Positions 8,569 to 16,877 of a DNA stretch of 64,000 nucleotides are shown here, piece after piece. This DNA comes from Pseudomonas sp. S04. Its GTDB lineage: Bacteria; Pseudomonadota; Gammaproteobacteria; Pseudomonadales; Pseudomonadaceae. The notes beneath the pieces were generated by a model that searched no databases, had not been told where the DNA came from, and saw nothing but the letters and a program-made list of their open reading frames with translations. The stretch lies in contig NZ_CP019427.1 in the NCBI RefSeq assembly GCF_009834545.1, forward strand, positions 4,594,001-4,658,000, given 5' to 3'. Positions within the stretch are counted from its first letter, which is position 1. Each line of letters begins with the position of its first letter. Position numbers and translations under genes: made by a program.

Positions 8569-10656
8569 ATGAAGCATTTGTTCCCCAGCACCGCACTCGC
8601 TCTCCTCATCGGCCTGGGCAGCTTATCGCTCGCGCCCGATACATTCGCAGCCAATAGCTGGGACAAGCTTCAGCCCGACCGTGACGAGGTGATCGCCAGC
8701 CTGAACGTCGTCGAGCTGCTCAAGCGCCACCACTACAGCAAGCCGCCCCTCGATGATGCGCGCTCGGTGATCATCTACGACAGCTACCTCAAGCTGCTGG
8801 ATCCATCGCGCAGCTACTTCATGGCCAGCGACATTGGCGAATTCGACAAATGGAAAACCCAGTTTGACGACTTCCTCAAGAGTGGCGACCTGAACCCCGG
8901 GTTCACCATCTACAAGCGCTACCTGGACCGGGTCAAATCGCGTCTGCAGTTCGCCCTGGCAGAACTCAACAAAGGCGTGGACAAGATCGACTTCAACGCC
9001 AAGGAAACCTTGCTGATCGATCGCAAGGACGCCCCGTGGCTCAAATCCAATGCCGAGCTCGACGACCTGTGGCGCAAACGCGTCAAGGACGAAGTGCTGC
9101 GCATGAAAATTGCCGGCAAGGACTCCAAGCAGATCCAGGAAACCCTGACCAAGCGCTACAAGAACCAGTTGTCACGCCTGGACCAGACCCGCGCCGAGGA
9201 CATCTTCCAGGCGTACATCAACACCTTCGCCATGTCCTACGATCCGCATACTAACTATCTGTCACCGGATAACGCGGAAAACTTCGACATCAACATGAGC
9301 CTGTCCCTCGAGGGCATCGGCGCCGTGTTGCAGAGCGACAACGACCAGGTCAAGGTCGTGCGCCTGGTGCCTGCAGGTCCAGCCGACAAGACCAAACTGG
9401 TCGCGCCGGCGGACAAGATCATCGGTGTCGCCCAGGGCAACAAGGAAATGGTCGATGTGGTCGGCTGGCGCCTGGACGAAGTGGTCAAGCTGATCCGTGG
9501 GCCGAAAGGCACCGTGGTCCGCCTGGAAGTGATTCCGGCCAGCAATGCGCCCAACGACCAGACCAGCAAGATCGTGCCGATCACCCGCGAAGCGGTGAAG
9601 CTTGAAGACCAGGCGGTGAAAAAATCCGTGCTCAACCTCAAGCAGGATGGCAAGGACTACAAACTCGGCGTAATCGAGATCCCGGCCTTCTACCTCGACT
9701 TCAAGGCGTTCCGTGCCGGTGATCCGGACTACAAGAGCACCACCCGCGACGTCAAGAAACTGCTGACCGAACTGCAAAAGGAAAAAGTCGACGGCGTGGT
9801 CATCGACCTGCGCAACAACGGCGGTGGCTCCCTGCAGGAAGCCACCGAACTGACCAGCCTGTTCATCGACAAGGGCCCGACTGTCCTGGTGCGCAACGCC
9901 GATGGCCGGGTCGATGTACTCGAAGACGAAAACCCGGGGGCGTTCTACAAAGGCCCGATGGCCTTGCTGGTCAATCGCCTGTCAGCCTCGGCTTCGGAGA
10001 TTTTTGCCGGCGCCATGCAGGACTACCACCGCGCACTGATCATCGGCGGCCAGACCTTCGGCAAGGGCACGGTACAGACCATTCAGCCGCTTAATCATGG
10101 CGAACTGAAACTGACCCTGGCCAAGTTCTACCGGGTTTCCGGGCAGAGCACCCAACACCAGGGCGTACTGCCGGACATCGATTACCCGTCGATCATCGAC
10201 ACCAAGGAAATCGGCGAAAGCGCACTGCCGGAAGCCATGCCGTGGGACACCATCCGCCCGGCGATCAAACCGGCCGTCGACCCGTTCAAACCCTTCCTCG
10301 CCCAGCTCAAGTCCGAGCATGACGAGCGCACCGCCAAGGATGCCGAGTTTGTCTTCATCCGCGACAAACTGGCCCTGGCCCAGAAGCTGATGGCGGAAAA
10401 AACCGTCAGCCTCAACGAAGCCGAACGCCGCGCACAACATGCCGATATCGAAGCCCAACAGCTGGCGATGGAAAACATTCGCCGCAAAGCCAAAGGCGAA
10501 GAGCCGCTCAAGGAACTGAAAAAAGAAGACGAGGACGCCATCGCGGCCGAGCCAGACAAGACCAAGCCGGAAGACGACGCCTACCTCAGCGAAACCGGGC
10601 GGATCCTGCTGGACTACCTGAAACTCAACACCGCGGTCGCCAGCAACAGGAAGTAA
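8569..10656 (+). CDS. prc: Carboxy-terminal processing (tail-specific) protease Prc
   Basis: This periplasmic S41 protease has 695 residues from this start. The order is signal peptide (ending near DTFAANS), the Prc N-terminal helical domain, a PDZ domain (LSLEGIGAVLQ to VIPAS), and the catalytic core with the Ser in LSASASEIFAG and the Lys in GQTFGKGTVQT. A long charged C-terminal domain closes the protein. Prc degrades tagged or misfolded envelope proteins; in P. aeruginosa the homologue AlgO acts on MucA variants. An in-frame ATG at 8536 would lengthen the n-region by 11 residues; neither start has a strong ribosome site. Confidence 0.92.
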   Translation: MKHLFPSTALALLIGLGSLSLAPDTFAANSWDKLQPDRDEVIASLNVVELLKRHHYSKPPLDDARSVIIYDSYLKLLDPSRSYFMASDIGEFDKWKTQFDDFLKSGDLNPGFTIYKRYLDRVKSRLQFALAELNKGVDKIDFNAKETLLIDRKDAPWLKSNAELDDLWRKRVKDEVLRMKIAGKDSKQIQETLTKRYKNQLSRLDQTRAEDIFQAYINTFAMSYDPHTNYLSPDNAENFDINMSLSLEGIGAVLQSDNDQVKVVRLVPAGPADKTKLVAPADKIIGVAQGNKEMVDVVGWRLDEVVKLIRGPKGTVVRLEVIPASNAPNDQTSKIVPITREAVKLEDQAVKKSVLNLKQDGKDYKLGVIEIPAFYLDFKAFRAGDPDYKSTTRDVKKLLTELQKEKVDGVVIDLRNNGGGSLQEATELTSLFIDKGPTVLVRNADGRVDVLEDENPGAFYKGPMALLVNRLSASASEIFAGAMQDYHRALIIGGQTFGKGTVQTIQPLNHGELKLTLAKFYRVSGQSTQHQGVLPDIDYPSIIDTKEIGESALPEAMPWDTIRPAIKPAVDPFKPFLAQLKSEHDERTAKDAEFVFIRDKLALAQKLMAEKTVSLNEAERRAQHADIEAQQLAMENIRRKAKGEEPLKELKKEDEDAIAAEPDKTKPEDDAYLSETGRILLDYLKLNTAVASNRK

Positions 10657-10677
10657 TGGCCACCCAAGCAACACGCT

Positions 10678-10715
10678 GACCAGAAAAGACCGGGCTTGCC
10701 CGGTTTTTTCTGGTC
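10678..10715 (+). terminator. Rho-independent terminator of prc
   Basis: The stem CCGGG-cttg-CCCGG is followed by TTTTTT, flanked by an outer palindrome GACCAGAAAA / TTTTCTGGTC. Confidence 0.85.
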
Positions 10716-10817
10716 GTTAGTTTCTTGTCTGATCAGGTCGTATACAGACCCTGGGGGGCTCGGCAGCTGCTGCAGGGGATTGGGGGTATTCGCCAGATTT
10801 GTGGTTTGTCGGAGATC

Positions 10818-10846
10818 GCCATCGCGGGCGAGCCCGCTCCCACAAG
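10818..10846. repeat. Single REP element
   Basis: GCCATCGCGGGCGAGCCCGCTCCCAC matches the genus REP core and can fold with CGGGC/GCCCG. It lies between the prc terminator and the end of the Sel1 gene. Confidence 0.65.
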
Positions 10847-10896
10847 GGGACCCAACCCTAAGCCGCCATAACCGCAGGAGCGGATCTACACCCAGA

Positions 10897-11298
10897 TCAA
10901 CCAGCCCGCGCAGCCAACTCCCGCAACTTGATTGCAGCCAACGGATGCCCGGCCTTTTCCGCCAGCCCCCACCAGCGAGCCGCCTCCACCGCATCCGGCG
11001 CCTTGCTTGGTGTCCCAGCCAAACTGATCACACCCACCTGATAGGCCGCCTTGCCATCGCCCGCCAACGCCGCCAGGCGCAACAAGCGCACGCCCTCCTC
11101 GCGAGCCCCAAGACCGACCCCGCGAAACGTCAGGATGTGACCATAGAAGCTCTGGGCCCCCACATCACCCAAATTGGCCATGCGCGCAAACTGCCCTTCC
11201 AGCCAGGCCCAGCCCCGCGGCTGACGGACAAACCAGGACCAGTGAAACAACCGGCGAGCCAGCCAGTAGCTGACATGTGCCTTGAGTCGTAGCAACAC
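10897..11298 (-). CDS. Sel1-type tetratricopeptide-like repeat protein
   Basis: The protein has 133 residues and two or three Sel1-like helical repeats (GDVGAQSFYGHILTFRG, GDGKAAYQVGVISLAG, GHPLAAIKLRELAARAG). Such repeats mediate protein contacts. There is no signal peptide; the N-terminus is basic and amphipathic. It starts one base after the stop of the unknown gene at 11299, so it is the third gene of a tight operon headed by an XRE regulator. The partner and role are unknown. Confidence 0.75.
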   Translation of the reverse strand: MLLRLKAHVSYWLARRLFHWSWFVRQPRGWAWLEGQFARMANLGDVGAQSFYGHILTFRGVGLGAREEGVRLLRLAALAGDGKAAYQVGVISLAGTPSKAPDAVEAARWWGLAEKAGHPLAAIKLRELAARAG

Positions 11299-11670
11299 TC
11301 AGGCCTCCGCAGATTCAGGGTATTCGTACTCAAACACCCGAACCACTTCCGAAGCATGCCAGGACGCTGCAGCTACGCCGTCTGACGGCCCGGAGAAGCG
11401 TCCCAGGCGCTCCACACACTCGAAGAACCCCGTGCGCGGCAACCGGCTCGCGCCCTGGCTGATCACCAGCGAGCTGCGCAGCGGCTGCTCAGCCCGAGCG
11501 TCCAACGCCGCCAGGTGCTCGAGGGCGGCCGTCAGGGTTTGCATCGCCGGGCTCGGCAACTGCAACCGCTCCAGCAGCGCACGATAGGTCAGCAGGTGGC
11601 GCTGGCGGCGCGCCTGATCCAGTTCACCGAGCAAACCGTCCCAATGTTGACGACTGATCCGTACGCTCAC
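11299..11670 (-). CDS. Conserved hypothetical protein between XRE regulator and Sel1 gene
   Basis: I do not recognise this protein of 123 residues. It is rich in Leu, Ala, Arg and Glu, is predicted to be mostly helical in its first 70 residues, and has a Pro/Gly-rich turn near LPRTGFFECVERLGRF. It has no membrane segment or signal peptide. Its start overlaps the stop of the XRE gene by four bases (ATGA), and the Sel1 gene begins immediately after it, so the three are co-translated. Coupling to an antitoxin-like regulator raises the question of a toxin, but nothing in the sequence shows that. Confidence 0.7.
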   Translation of the reverse strand: MSVRISRQHWDGLLGELDQARRQRHLLTYRALLERLQLPSPAMQTLTAALEHLAALDARAEQPLRSSLVISQGASRLPRTGFFECVERLGRFSGPSDGVAAASWHASEVVRVFEYEYPESAEA

Positions 11671-12008
11671 GATTCATCCCTCCAACCCTGCACCTTCAAC
11701 TCCCAGGCCAGGCTGCGACGAATCGCGGCGTCGGGCTGGCGCTCGCCACTTTCGATCAAGGCCAGGTAGGAAGGGCTGATGCCTACGGTGCGGGCCAACG
11801 CATCAATGGCAATGCCCTGTTCTTCGCGTAGATGACGCAGTTGATCGAGGCCCGGAAGAACCGGGTTCGAGGTGGCCGCGTGCGGGACTGTGGCTGCACG
11901 CGGTGGTTGCTCCTTGACGCCTGCCGCTTTTAATAATGCTTGATACTGCGCCCATGGCAACACCGCGTACTCGGGTTCACCATCACGTGTGATTATCTGA
12001 ATATCCAT
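11667..12008 (-). CDS. XRE-type HTH regulator with an antitoxin-like N-terminus
   Basis: The protein has 113 residues. The first 30 (DGEPEYAVLPWAQYQALL) resemble the N-terminus of Phd/YefM-like antitoxins. After a linker comes a Cro/CI helix-turn-helix (LRHLREEQGIAIDALART, GISPSYLALIESGERQP). The ATG at 12008 follows a GGGGTA site; upstream TTG starts are less likely. The order DNA-binding gene first, then two overlapping genes, suggests an autoregulated operon. The protein could be a plain regulator or part of a toxin-antitoxin-like unit. Confidence 0.82.
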   Translation of the reverse strand: MDIQIITRDGEPEYAVLPWAQYQALLKAAGVKEQPPRAATVPHAATSNPVLPGLDQLRHLREEQGIAIDALARTVGISPSYLALIESGERQPDAAIRRSLAWELKVQGWRDES

Positions 12009-12123
12009 GACTACCCCGTAGGACAACAACACTTAGCGAGTCGGCACTTTTCCATTGAAGTGTAATCCTAACAGTCGCTAAGGTCGCTGGGGCGTATCAA
12101 TCTCTGGATAGATCTGATTCGAT

Positions 12124-12579
12124 TCAGGTTTTTTTCGGGTGTTGAAGCAACAACTGCTCCGGCGAATCGGGCAGGCACTCGACGTTCACCAGTTTTTCCG
12201 GGTGCTGGCGGTTGCGCCAGAGGCGAAAGGCAGTCAACTCGTCATCCAGGGTTTTCATCAGCCATGCCAGTACGGCGATATCGTCGAGCATGCCGAACAT
12301 CGGGATGAAATCTGGAACGGCATCCAAGGGACTGAGGAAGTACATCAGGCCGGCCACCACCGATACCAGGGCCTTGGGACTGATGGCCCGGTACTCGCCT
12401 CGCCAGTACGCCAGGCACAACGCCTGCAGCAAGCGCAGGTCGTCCTTGAGCTTGCCCAGCCGGAAACCCTGAGTGGCGCCCTTGCTGGCCACTGCGAAGA
12501 GCAGAGTCGGCAAACGGCCACGACTGATCAAGCGACCGGCCAGGGGCAGGAACCGAGCGAAATTCCAGGGTGTTTTCAT
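12124..12579 (-). CDS. YkvA-family (DUF1232) membrane protein
   Basis: The protein has 151 residues. The DUF1232 core is clear: SVVAGLMYFLSPLDAVPDFIP followed by GMLDDIAVLAWL, a short hydrophobic hairpin seen in YkvA proteins of unknown function. The second of two adjacent ATGs is chosen because the GGAGG site lies too close to the first. Its upstream region carries a perfect inverted pair of DnaA boxes 20-40 bases from the start codon, which may influence its expression. Confidence 0.85.
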   Translation of the reverse strand: MKTPWNFARFLPLAGRLISRGRLPTLLFAVASKGATQGFRLGKLKDDLRLLQALCLAYWRGEYRAISPKALVSVVAGLMYFLSPLDAVPDFIPMFGMLDDIAVLAWLMKTLDDELTAFRLWRNRQHPEKLVNVECLPDSPEQLLLQHPKKT

Positions 12580-12597
12580 CATGCCTCCACTGAAATG

Positions 12598-12729
12598 TTA
12601 TCCACACAAATTGTGGATAACCTTGTGAACAGAGCCGCCTTTCAGGCCTCAAAGCCCCGTCTTACAAGGGCTCGAGTCAGATCGGGCGTTTTTTACTCAC
12701 ATAAAAAAACCCCAACATTTCATTGACTT
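12598..12729. other. Non-coding element with inverted DnaA boxes, copy 1
   Basis: TTATCCACA (12598-12606) and TGTGGATAA (12612-12620) are two perfect DnaA boxes in inverted orientation. Next come a small stem AGCCC (12653-12657) / GGGCT (12668-12672), an AT-rich palindrome (about 12689-12710), and CATTGACTT (12721-12729). A second copy with the same 109-base offset from TGTGGATAA to CATTGACTT lies at 31668-31799. DnaA binding is inferred from the box sequence. Confidence 0.6.
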
Positions 12730-12825
12730 GGCGGCCTGGTGCGGCTAACGGCGGCGCCTTCAATGCTATGACTGCTACAACCGGTGTCGGTTCTACTGGA
12801 TTTTCCCCCACCGACCGCCAGATAC

Positions 12826-12860
12826 AACAACGCCCCGGATAAACGGGGCGTTGTTTTTCA
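12826..12860. terminator. Strong hairpin terminator, possibly bidirectional
   Basis: AACAACGCCCCG (12826-12837) pairs perfectly with CGGGGCGTTGTT (12844-12855), and the + strand continues with TTT. It lies 13 bases past the fklB stop. The T-run is better on the + strand, although no + strand gene is annotated upstream. It probably serves fklB and may also end a + strand transcript. Confidence 0.75.
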
Positions 12861-12872
12861 ATCCGACGCAGC

Positions 12873-13586
12873 TTACTTGGCGTCGTCTTGCTTGGCTGGA
12901 TCTTTGATCGCCAGCAGTTCCAGGTCGAACACCAGCACCGAGTTGGCCGGGATTGCCGGGCTAGGGCTTTGAGCGCCGTAGGCCAGTTCGCTAGGAATGT
13001 ACAGCTTGTACTTCTCGCCTACGTGCATCAGTTGCAGGCCTTCGACCCAACCCGGGATCACGCCGCTGACCGGCAGATCGATTGGGCTGCCACGCTCGAC
13101 CGAGCTGTCAAACACAGTGCCGTTGGTCAGGGTGCCAGTGTAGTGCACAGTCACTACGTCGGTAGGCTTAGGCTGAGCGCCGTCGGCCTTCTTCACGACT
13201 TCGTACTGCAGACCGGAAGCCGTGGTGGTCACACCGGCTTTCTTGGCGTTGTCTTCGAGGAATTTCTTGCCGGCTGCGGCCGACTCTTCGCTCATCTTGG
13301 CCATACGCTCTTCAGCGCGCTTTTGCAGCGCAGCGAAGGCTTCGACCAACTCTTCATCCTTGAGCTTCTGTTCTTTCTTGCCGACAGCATCTTCGATGCC
13401 TTGGGCTACGGCTTTGGAGTCCAGGTCATCCATGCCTTCCTGAGCCAGGCTCTTGCCCATGTTCAGGCCGATACCGTAGGAAGCTTTTTGCGCCGGGGTT
13501 TTCAGCTCTACGCTGGTCTGCGAGTCACAACCCGCAAGTACCAGGCTAACCAGGGCCACCGCCGCCGCCAACCGATGCTGTTTCAT
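12873..13586 (-). CDS. fklB: FKBP-type peptidyl-prolyl isomerase lipoprotein (FkpA/Mip-like)
   Basis: The protein has 237 residues. A lipoprotein signal (VLAGC, Cys20) is followed by a helical N-terminal dimerisation region (KASYGIGLNMGKSLAQEG, then a long Glu/Lys-rich helix) and a C-terminal FKBP domain (VTVHYTGTLTNGTVFDSS, VIPGWVEGLQLM, ELAYG). It would catalyse prolyl isomerisation and assist folding in the periplasm. Domain order and length match FkpA and FklB proteins. It has its own terminator. Confidence 0.93.
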   Translation of the reverse strand: MKQHRLAAAVALVSLVLAGCDSQTSVELKTPAQKASYGIGLNMGKSLAQEGMDDLDSKAVAQGIEDAVGKKEQKLKDEELVEAFAALQKRAEERMAKMSEESAAAGKKFLEDNAKKAGVTTTASGLQYEVVKKADGAQPKPTDVVTVHYTGTLTNGTVFDSSVERGSPIDLPVSGVIPGWVEGLQLMHVGEKYKLYIPSELAYGAQSPSPAIPANSVLVFDLELLAIKDPAKQDDAK

Positions 13587-13856
13587 GCTATTTCCTTGTT
13601 CATGCGCCTAAAGGGCAATCGAATAAAGCCGCGAGCTTATCAGGCCGCCACGACCAATGGCTACCGGCATGAGAGCAGGAAAGCTCCGATAAGTTCAGGT
13701 CTTTTAACGCGTTTTACCCAGGAATAGGGTGAAGTTTCTGTCAGCTTCAGCCGAGGGCAGACGCAGCCTGTTCCCACAGCCTATGGCGTAATGGCCTCTT
13801 GCTGCCAAACTTCAGCTCAGGCATAACACCCCGATCAATCTACAAGGATGTTTATC

Positions 13857-15665
13857 GTGCGCCTGCTGCTCCGTTTTTTACTGCTGATTCTGACCCTGTT
13901 GGGGGTCGCGTTGGCCGTTGTGCTGTATTACGTGGCCAACCCCAAACTGCCGGTTTATACGCCTGTGACCCAGGTGAACTACCTCGACCAGTGGAGCGCG
14001 GCCGATCGCCAGACCTATTACTTCACCCCCCAGGGCACCCAGGTAAAGGGCTTGCGGTACGACTGGTTCAAGGCCCTTGAGCTGCCGTTTTCCGAGCAAC
14101 GCTTTGCCGCGCCGCAGTACCTGGCGCGCTTCGGCTTTTTGGTGGACCCGACGCAAACGGCCACCTCCAGTAATCCGGGCAATCTGCCGGTGGGCTTCGC
14201 CAGGCACCAGAATCCTGGCAGCAAAGAAGAGTATCTGGATATTACCTGCGCCGCCTGCCACACCGGCGAGCTGCGCTACCAGGGCCAGGCCCTGCGCATC
14301 GATGGCGGTACGGCGCAGCACGTGCTGCCCTCCAGCGTCCCCACGTTACGCGGCGGCAGCTTCGGCCAGGCACTGGTGGCCAGCCTTGCCTCGACCTATT
14401 ACAACCCGTGGAAATTCGAACGTTTCGCCCGCAATGTGCTGGGACAGGATTACGACGCCGAGCACGGACAACTGCGCAAGGACTTCAAGGCTTCGCTGGA
14501 CACCTTCCTGCGCGTGGCCTGGAACGACACCCATCGCGGTCTCTACCCCACCGAGGAAGGCCCCGGGCGCACCGACGCCTTCGGCCGTATCGCCAATGCC
14601 ACCTTTGGCGACGCCATTTCCCCGGACAATTATCGGGTCGCCAACGCCCCAGTGGACTACCCACAACTGTGGGATATCTGGACCTTCGACTGGGTACAGT
14701 GGAACGGCTCGGCGCAGCAGCCCATGGCGCGCAACGTCGGCGAAGCGCTGGGGGTGGGCGCCACCCTGAGTTTCTTCGACGCCAACGGCCAACCGCTCAA
14801 GGGCGATGCGCGCTACCCCTCCAGCGTGCGCGTACGTGACCTGCACCTGATCGAAGAAACCCTCAAGCGCCTCAAGCCGCCCGCCTGGCCCGAAGCGCTG
14901 CTGGGCACCGTCGACAAGCCCCTGGCTGCCCAGGGCCGCGCGCTGTTTGCCGAGAACTGCGCCGGTTGCCACGTGCCCAAGGTGATCCAGGCCAACGGCC
15001 GCCCCGAGCAGCAGTTGAAAATGCTGCCGGTGGCAGTGATCGGCACGGACCCCGCCAGCGCCAACAACATCGCGCAGCACCGCTTCGACGTCACCCCACT
15101 GCAATGGGACCCGGCGGAATTGGCCGACCTCGACGTCAAGCTGCAACCCACGCCCACCGAGCCGCTGGACCTGAGCCAGTTGTCAGTCGCCAAGGGCCTG
15201 GCCTACGTCACCGCCTTCGTCGAGAGCCGCGCCTACCGCGAGGCCAACGTCACCCCTGAGGAGCGGCCGGACATGGATGGTTTTGCCCTGCCGATCGGCG
15301 TGCGCGAACGCGTGGCCTACAAGGCCCGGCCGCTGGCAGGCGTCTGGGCCACGGCGCCCTTCCTGCATAACGGCTCGGTGCCGAGCCTCTACCAGTTGCT
15401 GTCACCGCAAAGTGAACGCGCGAGCACCTTCTATAAAGGCACCTTCGAGTACGACCCCAAACACCTGGGCTATCGCACCGAAGCCTTCGACAACGGGTTT
15501 GTGTTCGATACGCGCGTTACCGGCAACCACAACAGCGGCCACGAGTTTCGCGCCGGCGAACGGGGTAACGGGGTCATCGGGCGCCTGTTGCTACCTCAAG
15601 AACGCTGGGCACTGCTGGAGTACCTGAAGGTGCTGGGCGGCCCATTGGAGGCGCAATTGCCATGA
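13857..15665 (+). CDS. RoxA-like di-heme cytochrome c protein
   Basis: The protein has 602 residues. An N-terminal hydrophobic segment exports or anchors it. Two heme c motifs are visible: CAACH at about residues 131-135 and CAGCH at about 368-372. Spacing and length resemble the RoxA/MauG-like di-heme group, which includes rubber oxygenases and di-heme peroxidases. The GTG at 13857 fits the AAGGA site; an ATG at 13848 overlaps that site. A catalase-fold gene follows 28 bases later, so the pair probably acts together on peroxide or in oxidation of an organic substrate. Rubber cleavage itself is not implied. Confidence 0.8.
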   Translation: MRLLLRFLLLILTLLGVALAVVLYYVANPKLPVYTPVTQVNYLDQWSAADRQTYYFTPQGTQVKGLRYDWFKALELPFSEQRFAAPQYLARFGFLVDPTQTATSSNPGNLPVGFARHQNPGSKEEYLDITCAACHTGELRYQGQALRIDGGTAQHVLPSSVPTLRGGSFGQALVASLASTYYNPWKFERFARNVLGQDYDAEHGQLRKDFKASLDTFLRVAWNDTHRGLYPTEEGPGRTDAFGRIANATFGDAISPDNYRVANAPVDYPQLWDIWTFDWVQWNGSAQQPMARNVGEALGVGATLSFFDANGQPLKGDARYPSSVRVRDLHLIEETLKRLKPPAWPEALLGTVDKPLAAQGRALFAENCAGCHVPKVIQANGRPEQQLKMLPVAVIGTDPASANNIAQHRFDVTPLQWDPAELADLDVKLQPTPTEPLDLSQLSVAKGLAYVTAFVESRAYREANVTPEERPDMDGFALPIGVRERVAYKARPLAGVWATAPFLHNGSVPSLYQLLSPQSERASTFYKGTFEYDPKHLGYRTEAFDNGFVFDTRVTGNHNSGHEFRAGERGNGVIGRLLLPQERWALLEYLKVLGGPLEAQLP

Positions 15666-15693
15666 GCCGCAGACAGTCAGGAAGGAGTTTTAC

Positions 15694-16830
15694 ATGTTGA
15701 TGAGCCTATGGCTGCGCCTCGCGGCGTTGTTGGGTAAATGCCTGCTGTGGTTACTCGGACTCGGCCTGCTCGGCTGGGCCCTGGCCAGCGCCTGGTGGGC
15801 CTGGCAGCACAGCGGGCCGGTGTCCGCCCAGGAGCAGATACCGGCCGGCGAAGCCGCGATGACCCAGGAGGTGATCCAGACTGCCGTGCGCATCGTCGAC
15901 CAGCATCGCGACAACACCCGTTACCTGCGTGACGCCCACGCCAAGGCGCACGGCTGCTTGCAGGCCGAGGTCCAGGTATTGACCGACCTGGCCCCGGAAC
16001 TGCGCCAGGGCGTATTCAGCGAAGCCGGCAAGACCTGGCAAGCGACCCTGCGTCTATCCAACGGCAATGCCTACCCGCAGTTCGACAGCATGCGCGATGC
16101 CCGGGGCATGGCCCTGAAATTACTCGACGTACCCGGCACGCAGTTACTCAAGGACCGTCAAGGCCGTGGCGAACAGGACTTCGTCATGTTCAACCACCCG
16201 AACTTTTTCGTCAGTGACGTTGCCGAGTACCGGCAGAACGTCGCGGCCCAGGCCGACGGCAAAAAGGTCCTCGCATTCTTTCCCGGCTGGGACCCGCGCA
16301 GCTGGCAGGTGCGCCATCTGTTCATCGCCTTGGCGACGCTGGCGCCGGCACCGACGAGCCCCACCCAGAGCACCTATTTTTCCGTCTCGCCCTACAAGTT
16401 TGGCAACGCCAACGCAAAGTTTCGCGTGGCTCCAGACCCAGGCAGTTGCCCGAGCTACACCCTGCCGGCGCAGAACCAGGCCTTGCCGAACTTCCTGCGC
16501 AGTGCGTTGAACCAGCAGCTGTCGACGGACCGGGTCGCGGCCTGCTTTGTCCTGCAGATCCAACGTCAGGACCCGGGCGCATACATGCCCATCGAAGACA
16601 CCAGCATTGAATGGCAGGAAAGCGACGCGCCGTTCGAAACCGTGGCGCGCATCCGGATTCCCGCCCAGGACTTCGACACCCCGGCGCTGAACCTGCAATG
16701 TGACAATCAGTCGTTCAATCCCTGGTTCGGGCTGGAGGCGCATCGCCCCATCGGTGGGATCAATCGATTGCGCAAAGCCGTGTACGAAGCGGTCAGCGAC
16801 TACCGGCACGCGCGCAACGCCGAACAGTAA
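15694..16830 (+). CDS. Catalase-fold (SrpA-like) heme protein with N-terminal membrane anchor
   Basis: The protein has 378 residues. A single hydrophobic segment (about residues 5-36) places the rest in the periplasm. The catalase-like core shows a possible distal His in RDAHAKAHG (His82 or His86), a second conserved stretch NHPNFFVSD (167-175) and FFPGWDPRSWQVRH. The C-terminal domains of large catalases are missing, as in small catalase-related peroxidases. It follows the RoxA-like gene with a GAAGGAG site and is probably co-transcribed. Peroxidase activity toward organic substrates is as likely as true catalase activity. Confidence 0.78.
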   Translation: MLMSLWLRLAALLGKCLLWLLGLGLLGWALASAWWAWQHSGPVSAQEQIPAGEAAMTQEVIQTAVRIVDQHRDNTRYLRDAHAKAHGCLQAEVQVLTDLAPELRQGVFSEAGKTWQATLRLSNGNAYPQFDSMRDARGMALKLLDVPGTQLLKDRQGRGEQDFVMFNHPNFFVSDVAEYRQNVAAQADGKKVLAFFPGWDPRSWQVRHLFIALATLAPAPTSPTQSTYFSVSPYKFGNANAKFRVAPDPGSCPSYTLPAQNQALPNFLRSALNQQLSTDRVAACFVLQIQRQDPGAYMPIEDTSIEWQESDAPFETVARIRIPAQDFDTPALNLQCDNQSFNPWFGLEAHRPIGGINRLRKAVYEAVSDYRHARNAEQ

Positions 16831-16877
16831 GGCCAGGCCGCACGCCCGTCAGACGACGGGCGTGCGGCGATCAAGGC

